This document shows, piece by piece, positions 35,728 through 43,777 of a stretch of 64,000 nucleotides of DNA (within the stretch, counting starts at the first letter, position 1; each line of letters begins with the position of its first letter). Location of the stretch: positions 682,001 to 746,000 of the forward strand of contig NZ_CP023278.1 in NCBI RefSeq assembly GCF_002896875.1, given 5' to 3'. The notes beneath the pieces are model-generated. The model was not told where the DNA came from, ran no database searches, and saw only the letters and a list, made by a program, of their open reading frames with translations. This stretch comes from Nostoc sp. CENA543 (GTDB lineage: Bacteria; Cyanobacteriota; Cyanobacteriia; Cyanobacteriales; Nostocaceae). The position numbers and the translations under genes were made by a program.

Positions 35728-35760
35728 AGATCCCCGACTTTTTGAAAAAGTCGGGGATCT
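35728..35760. repeat. Perfect palindrome, terminator-like
   Basis: AGATCCCCGACTTTTT and its inverse flank a GAA-type loop, giving a 14-base stem. It lies 36 bases after the small membrane protein and may terminate that transcript, although the T-run is inside the stem and not after it. A related stem with CCGACTTC/GAAGTCGGGGAT occurs at 62326-62354, so it is also a dispersed repeat. Confidence 0.7.
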
Positions 35761-36094
35761 ATTAAGCCAAAATCTTTATATTGGTAGTTGTTTATTTATT
35801 CATAGATTTAAGTCAATGATTAATATTGACTTAAACTGATGTCAATAGGTGTCAATCCATAGACTAAACTCTATGGATATACCCAAGAAATTGATTATAT
35901 AAGAATTAATTAGAGTAGTTATCGTAGATTTATTTTGATGGGTAATTCCTTTTTGATAGATATAACGGTAAGCTGATAAGAATATTAAGCAAACATAAAC
36001 TACCTTTATCTACAAATACTTGGTTTGACTGGGAGCAAAGTTAAGTTTGCCCCCATTGTTGTTAATCTGTGCTACAAATCCAGAGGTTAATTTC
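35761..36094. other. Upstream region of the CO2-uptake ndh operon
   Basis: 334 AT-rich bases with no gene. Several related tgtcaat/attgacat motifs occur between 35810 and 35865 (aatgattaatattgac, gatgtcaataggtgtcaat). They could be operator half-sites for a LysR-type regulator such as CcmR/NdhR, the known repressor of inducible NDH-1MS operons. The link is an inference from position only. Confidence 0.35.
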
Positions 36095-37954
36095 ATGGCT
36101 CAGTTTCTACTAGAGACTGTTTGGCTAGTTCCGTGCTATGCCTTAATAGGTGGACTATTGGCTATTCCTTGGTCGCCGGGAATCATCCGCAGAACCGGGC
36201 CAAGACCAGCAGGTTATGTCAATTTAATCATGACATTTTTGGCGTTGGTTCATAGTGCTTTGGCACTACAAGCAACCTGGAATCAACCAGCCCAAGAAGT
36301 ATTAATTCCCTGGCTATCAACCGCAGGATTAAATTTGACTATTACTCTAGACATTTCCTCCGTAAGTGTCGGTGCAATGGTAGTAGTAACCTGCTTAAAC
36401 TTTTTAGCCCAAATTTTTGCAATTGGCTACATGGAAATGGACTGGGGCTGGGGACGCTTCTATTCCTTATTGGGATTATTTGAAGCGGGCTTGTGTGCCT
36501 TAGCTCTATGTAATAACCTGTTTTTCAGCTATGTAGTTTTGGAAGTGCTGACCCTGGGAACATACCTATTAGTAGGTTTATGGTTTAGCCAACCCTTGGT
36601 AGTGACTGGTGCAAGAGACGCTTTCCTTACCAAACGGGTAGGAGACTTATTCTTGCTGATGGGGGTCTTGGGACTGTGGAATCTCGCCGGAACTTGGAAT
36701 TATGCGGATTTAGCCGAATGGGCTGCTACAGCTAAGGTTGACCCAACTGTAATGACATTGGTGGGTTTAGCTTTAGTAGCCGGGCCGATGGGTAAATGCG
36801 CCCAGTTTCCTCTGCATTTGTGGTTAGATGAGGCAATGGAAGGCCCTGTCCCTAGCACAATTTTGCGTAACTCGGTGGTAGTTGCTAGTGGTGCATGGGT
36901 ACTAATTAAACTACAGCCCGTGTTAACTTTATCACCTGTAGTTTCAGCGTTTATTGTCGCCATTGGCGCGGTGACAGCAATTGGTGCTTCCTTAATTGCG
37001 ATCGCTCAAGTTGACATCAAACGTTGCTTATCTTACTCTGTCAGTGCTTACATGGGCTTAGTGTTCATTGCTGTAGGCACACAACAAGACGAGGCTGCAT
37101 TATTATTGGTACTCACTCATGCTGTATCAGCCGCCTTGCTAGTGATGAGTACCGGCGGAATTGTTTGGAACAGCATCACTCAAGATGTTACTCAACTGGG
37201 TGGCTTATGGTCACGCCGTCCCATTTCCGGTTTAGCCTTCATTGTCGGAACCTTGGGCTTAATTGGATTTCCCCCCTTGGGTAGCTTTTGGGCTTTATTA
37301 AAATTAGCTGATGGTTTGTGGGGAAATTACCCTTGGTTAGTGGGAATTATCATTGCAGTTAACGCTTTAACAGCCGTCAGTTTAACAAGAGAATTCGGCT
37401 TAATTTTCGGTGGTAAAGCTAAACAAATGAGTGAGCGATCGCCTGAAGTGCATTGGCCAATGGTACTGCCAATGGTGATTTTATTCGGCTTCGTTTTACA
37501 TTTACCTTTGGTGTTACAAAGCTTTTCACTTTTACCTAGTTGGGCAACCTTAAATAAAGACGTGGCACTATTACTAATTTGGTCAAGTATTTTCGGATGC
37601 AGTATTAGCGCAGTCATTTATTTAGGCAACATTCCCAAACCCGTCCGCCTACCTTGGAAGCCTCTACAAGACCTATTTGCTTACGACTTTTACACACCCA
37701 AACTCTATCGCATGACCATCATTTTCAGCGTTGCTCAACTTTCCAAATTCGCTGATATGGTTGACCGCTTTGTAGTAGATGGCATTGTTAACTTTGTTGG
37801 TTTATTTTCCCTGTTAGGTGGCGAAGGTTTGAAATACAGTACCAACGGACAAACCCAGTTTTATGCCTTCACCGTGTTACTAGGCGTAGGTGTCTTAGGC
37901 GCGTGGGTAACTTGGCCATACTGGGGAGTACAGTTCTTAAGCCTCATTTTTTAA
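36095..37954 (+). CDS. ndhF: NAD(P)H dehydrogenase subunit NdhF of a CO2-uptake complex (NdhF3/F4 type)
   Basis: A 619-residue membrane subunit of the ND5/NuoL family with about 16 helices. The GPMGKCAQFPLHLWLDEAMEGPVP region and IAQVDIKRCLSYS are hallmark proton-antiporter segments. I start it at the ATG at 36095, preceded by AGAGG eight bases upstream; an in-frame ATG 48 bases earlier lacks this. It is shorter than respiratory NdhF1, and it is followed by ndhD and a ChpXY gene, as in NDH-1MS/MS' complexes that hydrate CO2 at the thylakoid. The paralogue (F3, inducible, or F4, constitutive) is not certain. Confidence 0.88.
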   Translation: MAQFLLETVWLVPCYALIGGLLAIPWSPGIIRRTGPRPAGYVNLIMTFLALVHSALALQATWNQPAQEVLIPWLSTAGLNLTITLDISSVSVGAMVVVTCLNFLAQIFAIGYMEMDWGWGRFYSLLGLFEAGLCALALCNNLFFSYVVLEVLTLGTYLLVGLWFSQPLVVTGARDAFLTKRVGDLFLLMGVLGLWNLAGTWNYADLAEWAATAKVDPTVMTLVGLALVAGPMGKCAQFPLHLWLDEAMEGPVPSTILRNSVVVASGAWVLIKLQPVLTLSPVVSAFIVAIGAVTAIGASLIAIAQVDIKRCLSYSVSAYMGLVFIAVGTQQDEAALLLVLTHAVSAALLVMSTGGIVWNSITQDVTQLGGLWSRRPISGLAFIVGTLGLIGFPPLGSFWALLKLADGLWGNYPWLVGIIIAVNALTAVSLTREFGLIFGGKAKQMSERSPEVHWPMVLPMVILFGFVLHLPLVLQSFSLLPSWATLNKDVALLLIWSSIFGCSISAVIYLGNIPKPVRLPWKPLQDLFAYDFYTPKLYRMTIIFSVAQLSKFADMVDRFVVDGIVNFVGLFSLLGGEGLKYSTNGQTQFYAFTVLLGVGVLGAWVTWPYWGVQFLSLIF

Positions 37955-38093
37955 TAGTGCTGAGTTATGAGTGCTGTTAGCGGTAGTGCAGTGTTTAGAT
38001 GTTAAGAAAACTCTACCTTGTCTACCTTGTCTACCTCGTTCTCAGTCCCAAATCCCCAATCCCCAGTCCCTAACTACCAATCATCAAATTAAT

Positions 38094-39605
38094 ATGCTCA
38101 GTGTTTTAATTTGGATACCAATTATCAGTGCGATAATTATCGGGTTTCTCCCTGGTAAAGTCGTTCCAGCAAGTCGGGTAAGACTAGTTTCTTTAACTGT
38201 TGCCGGTGTAGTTTTACTGTGGAATTTGTTTATTCTGCTGAAATTTGATATCAGCAACCCTGGGATGCAATTTCAAGAGTATTTACCTTGGAATGAAACC
38301 TTGGGTTTGAGTTATCAACTAGGTGTAGATGGCTTATCAATTTTAATGTTGATTCTTAATAGCCTGCTTACCTGGGTTGCGATTTACAGCAGCAGTAAAG
38401 ATACCGAACGCCCCAGACTTTTTTACTCGATGATTCTATTAGTCAGTGGTGGTGTTGCTGGTGCATTTTTAGCTGAGAACTTATTACTTTTCTTCCTGTT
38501 TTACGAATTAGAATTAATCCCCTTTTATCTGTTAATTTCCATTTGGGGAGGCGAAAAACGGGCTTATGCGGGTATCAAGTTTTTAATTTACACTGCTGTT
38601 TCCGGTGCTTTAATTCTCGCTACCTTCTTAGGTATGGTCTTCCTGACTGGTTCTACCAGTTTCTCGTTTGATGCCGTATCTACACAAACTCTCTCCGCAG
38701 GTTTACAATTCATCCTCCTAGCAGGAATCATCTTAGGTTTTGGGATCAAAATTCCCCTTGTTCCCTTCCACACTTGGCTACCTGATGCTTATGTAGAAGC
38801 TTCCGCACCCATTGCTATTTTGTTGGGTGGTGTGTTGGCGAAGTTGGGAACTTATGGACTGTTGCGGTTTGGTATGGGAATGTTTCCCGAAGCTTGGAGT
38901 GTTGTTGCACCAACTCTAGCTATTTGGGGTGCAGTTAGTGCCATCTATGGGGCAGTAATTGCGATCGCGCAAAAAGATATCAAGCGCATGGTAGCATACA
39001 GCTCTATCGGTCACATGGGCTATGTGTTGCTAGCTAGTGCCTCCAGCACAGCCTTAGCACTAGTGGGCGCAGTTTCTCAGATGTTCAGCCACGGTTTAAT
39101 TCTGGCAATTCTTTTCCACCTAGTCGGCGTTGTGGAAGCAAAAGTTGGTACTAGAGAATTAGATAAACTCAACGGTTTGATGAGTCCCATTCGTGGTTTG
39201 CCCTTAATTAGCGCGCTACTAGTTCTCAGTGGGATGGCAAGTGCCGGGATTCCTGGTTTAATCGGGTTTATCTCAGAATTTATCGTCTTTCAAGGTAGTT
39301 TCTCAGTTTTCCCCATCTCAACACTTTTGTGCGTCGCCTCTAGCGGCTTAACAGCAGTGTACTTTGTCATTCTTCTCAACCGTACCTGCTTTGGCAAATT
39401 GGATAATAACCAAGCTTACTATCCCAAAGTTTTATGGTCTGAGAAAATGCCCGCCTTAATTTTGGCATCCCTCATCATCTTCTTAGGCATCCAACCCACT
39501 TGGTTAGTCCGTTGGAGTGAACCCACGACTACAGCAATGGTTGCCACAATTCCATCAATAGAAAAAACCATCAACTCTCAAGTAGCTTTAAAACCAGGGG
39601 TGTGA
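38094..39605 (+). CDS. ndhD: NAD(P)H dehydrogenase subunit NdhD of a CO2-uptake complex (NdhD3/D4 type)
   Basis: A 503-residue ND4/NuoM-type membrane subunit with about 14 helices. Conserved elements are LLLFFLFYELELIPFYLLI (proton-channel Glu), FGIKIPLVPFHTWLPDAYVEA and IAQKDIKRMVAYSSIGHMG. I choose the ATG at 38094. The in-frame stretch from 37971 would translate an STRR-like tract of CCCAATCCCC units. It forms the distal proton-pumping module with NdhF. It lies 139 bases after ndhF and is part of the same operon. Confidence 0.9.
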   Translation: MLSVLIWIPIISAIIIGFLPGKVVPASRVRLVSLTVAGVVLLWNLFILLKFDISNPGMQFQEYLPWNETLGLSYQLGVDGLSILMLILNSLLTWVAIYSSSKDTERPRLFYSMILLVSGGVAGAFLAENLLLFFLFYELELIPFYLLISIWGGEKRAYAGIKFLIYTAVSGALILATFLGMVFLTGSTSFSFDAVSTQTLSAGLQFILLAGIILGFGIKIPLVPFHTWLPDAYVEASAPIAILLGGVLAKLGTYGLLRFGMGMFPEAWSVVAPTLAIWGAVSAIYGAVIAIAQKDIKRMVAYSSIGHMGYVLLASASSTALALVGAVSQMFSHGLILAILFHLVGVVEAKVGTRELDKLNGLMSPIRGLPLISALLVLSGMASAGIPGLIGFISEFIVFQGSFSVFPISTLLCVASSGLTAVYFVILLNRTCFGKLDNNQAYYPKVLWSEKMPALILASLIIFLGIQPTWLVRWSEPTTTAMVATIPSIEKTINSQVALKPGV

Positions 39606-39735
39606 GGGAAAGAATTTTAGATTTTAGATTTTGGATTTTAGATTGAAATCCAATCCAAAATTTAAAATCCAAAATCCAAAATTGAATTGCCCAATCCCTA
39701 ATCCCCAATCCCCAGTCCCCAATCCCCAATCCCCA
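39606..39735. repeat. Short tandem repeats between ndhD and the CO2-hydration gene
   Basis: Two tracts: TTTTAGA-type heptamers with their inverse TCCAAAA (about 39616-39682), which can pair into a hairpin, and CCCCAAT heptamers (about 39690-39735). They fill the spacer inside the operon and leave no normal ribosome-binding site before the next ATG. Confidence 0.85.
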
Positions 39736-39738
39736 ACT

Positions 39739-41061
39739 ATGGTACAAACCCCAGAAAAACCCGTTACCAAAATTCCCCCTTCCCGCCACGAATTTGCTGA
39801 TATCATCTATCGCTTAGAAGCTGGCGGTTCGATGTTACCTGATACGCCAGAGAATTTAATGCAAATTATCGGTATCTACAAAGCCTATGCTGTACCGATG
39901 GATTTTTACTGGCGCGACTTACTCTATATCGCCGAACAAGTCTTTTTAGATCCCTTTCCCTTTTTTAAATACTTTATTTCCCAAGAATATTTAGATAGAC
40001 ATAATCATTACGCTGGGGACGACGCTGATTTAAGAATTTGGCGTGGTGAAGCCACAGCACACCCAGAACTTTTGGCATTTATGGACAGGGGCGAAACCTT
40101 CAAGATGCCAAAAATATTGCATCATTTACTGCACGATCGCGTCAATATGGAATTTGCCGAAGCCTGTATGCGGGCTATGTTGTGGCATCGTCATATGTAC
40201 GCGCCCGTCAACCAATTTGATGCTTACCTCGACTCAGAAGAATACAAAGCTAACGCCGATAGGGCAATTAAAGCTTACTTTAAAGGCAACCCCGTAATGT
40301 TGGGACTCTACAAACTGTTCCCCGATATGTTCTTGGAACAGTGCCGTCAAATGTCCTATTACGCCAACCTGGGTTTATTCTGGGAAGTCATGGCACCGGT
40401 ATTTTTTGAAATGTCGGATATCTATGATGAAGGTGGCTTTAAAGGCGTTCCCGATGCAATGAACTTTTTAGTCAATGGGATATTTGCGATCGCCGGTCGT
40501 CCGATTTACCATCATGTGTATATCCGTGGTGAATGTTACGAAATCATCCCCAAATCTAAAGGTTTCACTTGGCTGTACGAAGCCGCATTACCCTATGTAG
40601 AGGCTGTATTCTACCGCACAGCCCCCTTTAGAGGCACAAAATCCTATAACGCCCAAGCTGGTCAAGTCCCCGATGACCAAAAAGATTTCCACTACGGCAT
40701 TCTTTACGCTGACGTATTCCCCGTTGGTACAGCCGGAATTCCACCGACATTGTTAATGCAAGATATGTTGCATTTCTTACCCCAATATCTGGTTGATTAT
40801 TACCAACAACATTGTCGGGGTGAGGAAGATATGCTGATTCAGTTGGGGATTAGTTTCCAGCGTTCCATGTACAATGTTACCTCTGCGGTAATTCAGGCAT
40901 TGCGGACTGCTTTGTTATATCCCTTAGACGACCCCAACCCCAAGCATTTGCAAGCTAACCGCGAGTTTTTTGAAGCGCAACTCGGCCGCTTTACCCGTCC
41001 TGAATATGGTATGCGTGATGCGGCGCGTCTGCGAGACATCCAGCGTCAAGATTATCGCTAA
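39739..41061 (+). CDS. CO2 hydration protein, ChpXY family (CupA/ChpY more likely than CupB/ChpX)
   Basis: A 440-residue soluble protein of the ChpXY family (FADIIYRLEAGGSMLPDTPE, AYAVPMDFYWRDLLYIAEQ, HLLHDRVNMEFAEACMRAM). It docks on the NdhF/NdhD module of NDH-1MS and carries a zinc site proposed to hydrate CO2 to bicarbonate in a redox-driven, one-way manner. The start is the ATG at 39739; upstream in-frame codons read through repeats. The length near 440 and the F-D-Cup order favour CupA. However, the usual fourth gene cupS does not follow: the next gene, VapC, is on the other strand. Confidence 0.85.
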   Translation: MVQTPEKPVTKIPPSRHEFADIIYRLEAGGSMLPDTPENLMQIIGIYKAYAVPMDFYWRDLLYIAEQVFLDPFPFFKYFISQEYLDRHNHYAGDDADLRIWRGEATAHPELLAFMDRGETFKMPKILHHLLHDRVNMEFAEACMRAMLWHRHMYAPVNQFDAYLDSEEYKANADRAIKAYFKGNPVMLGLYKLFPDMFLEQCRQMSYYANLGLFWEVMAPVFFEMSDIYDEGGFKGVPDAMNFLVNGIFAIAGRPIYHHVYIRGECYEIIPKSKGFTWLYEAALPYVEAVFYRTAPFRGTKSYNAQAGQVPDDQKDFHYGILYADVFPVGTAGIPPTLLMQDMLHFLPQYLVDYYQQHCRGEEDMLIQLGISFQRSMYNVTSAVIQALRTALLYPLDDPNPKHLQANREFFEAQLGRFTRPEYGMRDAARLRDIQRQDYR

Positions 41062-41103
41062 TTTACTGGGAGACGCGAGTCATCGCGTCTCTACCCAAAA
41101 GAC

Positions 41104-41505
41104 CTATATCTCCCAATCCTCAATCAACAAGTTATTAATGCGTTGAAATTCTCTCGTGTTATGGGTGATGAGAGTTAAGTTTTTGGAGAGTGCGATCGCC
41201 GCAATTTGTAAATCATACGCTCCAATCGGAGTACCTAATGCTTCTAGTTGAGAGCGAATTTTACCAAATGTTGTGGCTGCTAAATCGTCAAAAGGTAGTG
41301 ATATAAATTGAGCTAAAAATTGCAGTTGTAAGGTAAGGTTACGTTGTGGATTGGCACTTTTCATTGCTCCATAAAATAGTTCGGCTTTGACGATTGAGCA
41401 AACTGCAATATCTTTAGTAGAAGTAGATTCTAATTTCTGTTTTAAAGTGGAATTTTTACCCCGCATATAAATAATGCAGGTGTTAGTATCGAGGAGGAAT
41501 TTCAC
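41104..41505 (-). CDS. vapC: VapC-type PIN-domain toxin
   Basis: A 133-residue PIN ribonuclease. Acidic metal-binding residues are visible: Asp6 in FLLDTNTCI, Glu in VKAELFYGA, Asp in PIGAYDLQIAA, and the closing THNTREFQRI. VapC toxins cleave tRNA or rRNA. The start overlaps the upstream antitoxin stop by ATGA. The pair is convergent with the CO2-hydration gene. Confidence 0.9.
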   Translation of the reverse strand: MKFLLDTNTCIIYMRGKNSTLKQKLESTSTKDIAVCSIVKAELFYGAMKSANPQRNLTLQLQFLAQFISLPFDDLAATTFGKIRSQLEALGTPIGAYDLQIAAIALSKNLTLITHNTREFQRINNLLIEDWEI

Positions 41506-41780
41506 AGTATTGGTTCGCGTTCTGTTTGTTGTCCTTGGGGATGGCGGAAGAATGTTTCATCTTGGATACATCCATAGAATTGAGGTTGGGGATATTCGCT
41601 GATCTCAAATTCTCCGCGTAATTCAGCCGCGAGTGATTGACGGAATAATTCTGAGATTTTGCTTAGTTGATGGATGTTGTTATTTTGTGTAGTCAGACTT
41701 TGTGCCAGGATTTGAATAATATAGAGTTTATCGTCAGGTGAAAGGTGAAGGAGTTGTTGTTCAAGTTCTGGAGCAACCAT
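41502..41780 (-). CDS. Antitoxin of the VapBC pair
   Basis: A 92-residue protein whose stop overlaps the VapC start by four bases. The N-terminus (ELEQQLLHLSPDDKLYIIQILAQSL) is helical and resembles cyanobacterial VapC-associated antitoxins of the DUF2281-like kind. The C-terminus (EISEYPQPQFYGCIQDETFFRHPQ) is the probable toxin-binding arm. It would also autoregulate the operon. The identification rests on position and style. Confidence 0.7.
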   Translation of the reverse strand: MVAPELEQQLLHLSPDDKLYIIQILAQSLTTQNNNIHQLSKISELFRQSLAAELRGEFEISEYPQPQFYGCIQDETFFRHPQGQQTEREPIL

Positions 41781-41882
41781 AATGAGGCTTAAGAGGAGGA
41801 TAATTTCATTTTAATCCTTGTTTGAGCCAAAACGATTTGGAAGCGATGTCTGCGACGGGCTTTCCTGCGGAACGCTGCGCGA

Positions 41883-41998
41883 ACGCCTACGCATCTGTAG
41901 TAAAAGTAGATGCAGACAGGTTAGCTCAAATGCTGCCGTCTCTGGGAGTAAGAATGCAGTATGAGCCAATTCGCTTTTGTGGTGCTTGCTCTAGGTGA
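41883..41998 (+). pseudogene. Possible gene remnant
   Basis: An open stretch without its own start ends at TGA 41996-41998. Its last 30 codons (VDADRLAQMLPSLGVRMQ, then EPIRFCGACSR) look protein-like, with a CxxC pair. Upstream, the frame runs into a dispersed palindromic repeat (about 41850-41890). I do not recognise the family. It may be the tail of a gene disrupted by repeat insertion, or chance. Confidence 0.25.
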
Positions 41999-42011
41999 GG
42001 ATAACTGAATC

Positions 42012-43400
42012 TTAACGCCACTTACGTTTAGTAAACCACCACGCTATCCACCAAAAACAGGCTGTAGCTAGAAAACTCCACAACAAGGATGATACTAAAG
42101 GGTGAATTGGGTACTTGAAATTAATTGGTGCGAATGGTTTATCTATGTGTCCGGTAACAACACCAGAAACTATTGCACCGCCACCAAAGGCTATACCTAA
42201 TACTTGGATGGTGCGTTCTAAAGAGCGATCGCTCTCTGCTTGTTGTGTTTCTACTACACCCCGAATTGTATCAACTAATTGTCCAAATATTTCTTTACCT
42301 GGAGCGAGATAGTTAATATCTGTTTGGATTTGTTGTTGCAATTTTTGACATTCTTTGTTGAAAAAATCTTCCCAAGATTGGGGAGTATTGCCGTTATTAG
42401 TGGCTTTAATGTTATCTGAGCAGATTTTATAATTAGTAATGTTAGTAGTAATTTCTGTGTGGTGTGTTTCTAAATCTTGACAGCATCTGGTGTAGTCTAA
42501 GTTTGTTTGCGGAACTTGAGATATTAAACTTTTTAATGCGGATAAATTTGGTTGATTTGCAGTTATCAAGCTGTTAAATTGTTGGATTTTATTTTCTAAA
42601 TCGCCGTAAATTTTTCTTCCTTCTCCATAGCGTTGACGTGCCAGTTGATAAATGTAAAGGATTTTGTGGTAGCTACAAAATAAATCTCGCACCCAGTTAT
42701 AAGCTGATTCTGCAAGCATTCCTGTTGCTGCTTGACTATTATTGATAACTATTAAAATCTGACACTGTTTAGCAGGGTTATCTGGTGCATTGGTGTCAAG
42801 TGCTTGGTATTCAAATAATAAACTCTCAAACAGTTCTCCCTTATGTATTAATGTGGGAGAATTTAAACTAGTTCCTGCTACTAAGGCTATGGCAATTTTT
42901 TGTGCTAAAGTGTCACAATCTTCACTGGGTTCTACTTCCCCATAAACCGATAATGTTTGTCCTAATGATGCTTGAATAGTCGCGGGTAATAAAGATTGGG
43001 GTTGAAAATGTTGCAGTTGGGGGATGTCTATTTCGGTGTTTGGTAATTCGGGAAATAAGGTTAAATCAACGGCGTAGGTGTCGTTAAGTAAGAATGGCTG
43101 AAGATTAGCGTTAATATTAAATCCGGCTGGTGTGGGTAGACTACCTAAGTCTAAATCTTTTCCTGAAATGCTTAACCATTCACTTTTGATGGCTATTTCT
43201 TGCTGGGGTGTGTATACACCATGATGATAAGAAACTAGTTTTGAGCGCAAATCTTTTAAGTCAGGAAAGGGAAGGGTACTCTCTCCCAGTTTCACCAAAT
43301 TTTCCCATAATAAATGAGCATCTGCCACAACTTCATCAGGAAGATGGGTGAGGGTGTGGCGGAGATGAAAGGCGTAGAGACTGAGGCTAAAATTCTTCAC
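42012..43400 (-). CDS. Unrecognised protein with two C-terminal membrane helices, third gene of the CHAT operon
   Basis: A 462-residue protein. Residues 1-390 are soluble and mixed alpha/beta, with a helical, Gln-rich middle (YGDLENKIQQFNSLITANQ, CQKLQQQIQTDINYLAPG). The C-terminus has two hydrophobic segments at about 397-416 (QVLGIAFGGGAIVSGVVTG) and 436-456 (HPLVSSLLWSFLATACFWW), with a short loop between them and a basic end (TKRKWR). This resembles CorA-like or pore-forming effector anchors, but I see no GMN motif. The ATG overlaps the upstream gene by four bases. Since a CHAT protease is encoded in the same operon, it could be that protease's membrane target or effector. That is inference. 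Confidence 0.65.
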   Translation of the reverse strand: MKNFSLSLYAFHLRHTLTHLPDEVVADAHLLWENLVKLGESTLPFPDLKDLRSKLVSYHHGVYTPQQEIAIKSEWLSISGKDLDLGSLPTPAGFNINANLQPFLLNDTYAVDLTLFPELPNTEIDIPQLQHFQPQSLLPATIQASLGQTLSVYGEVEPSEDCDTLAQKIAIALVAGTSLNSPTLIHKGELFESLLFEYQALDTNAPDNPAKQCQILIVINNSQAATGMLAESAYNWVRDLFCSYHKILYIYQLARQRYGEGRKIYGDLENKIQQFNSLITANQPNLSALKSLISQVPQTNLDYTRCCQDLETHHTEITTNITNYKICSDNIKATNNGNTPQSWEDFFNKECQKLQQQIQTDINYLAPGKEIFGQLVDTIRGVVETQQAESDRSLERTIQVLGIAFGGGAIVSGVVTGHIDKPFAPINFKYPIHPLVSSLLWSFLATACFWWIAWWFTKRKWR

Positions 43401-43774
43401 TGTGTTGGTTGAAATTTTTGCTTGTCTGATAAAGGCGAGTTAAGTTTAATAGCATTGTCTAACAATTCCTTTGATGATGGGCTGGGTTTATCTGGTGGTG
43501 TCTGTGATTTACTCTTAGCTATCCCTAAGTTTTTACCTACATCAATAGAAGATTTGTCACTGATTATTCCGAGGTTTTGGGTGTAAGCTGCTAACAGTTG
43601 ACTGCGAGATGCTGTTTGTAACCATTCTTCTAATATTTCGGCAATTTCCTCATCGTCATCTTCTGGTAAACTGCTACGTATTTGTTCTAATTCTTCCCAG
43701 TCTATTAGAGAAATTAACTGTGATTGTGAATTGAGTATTTGAATAAAGGCTTGGATGCTAGTTTGAGATGACAT
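43397..43774 (-). CDS. Small acidic protein, middle gene of the CHAT operon
   Basis: A 125-residue protein. Residues 1-70 are helical and acidic (LIDWEELEQIRSSLPEDDDE, EILEEWLQTASRSQLLAAY), like a small adaptor or death-fold-like domain. The C-terminal 50 residues are Ser/Pro/Lys-rich and probably disordered. It begins three bases after the CHAT gene stop and its own stop overlaps the next gene by ATGA. I recognise no family. Its position suggests an adaptor or a substrate of the CHAT protease. Confidence 0.6.
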   Translation of the reverse strand: MSSQTSIQAFIQILNSQSQLISLIDWEELEQIRSSLPEDDDEEIAEILEEWLQTASRSQLLAAYTQNLGIISDKSSIDVGKNLGIAKSKSQTPPDKPSPSSKELLDNAIKLNSPLSDKQKFQPTQ

Positions 43775-43777
43775 TTG

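Noticed and set aside
39571-39806. Minus-strand frames between ndhD and the CO2-hydration gene
   Set aside because: They consist of translated heptamer repeats (GDWGLGI units).
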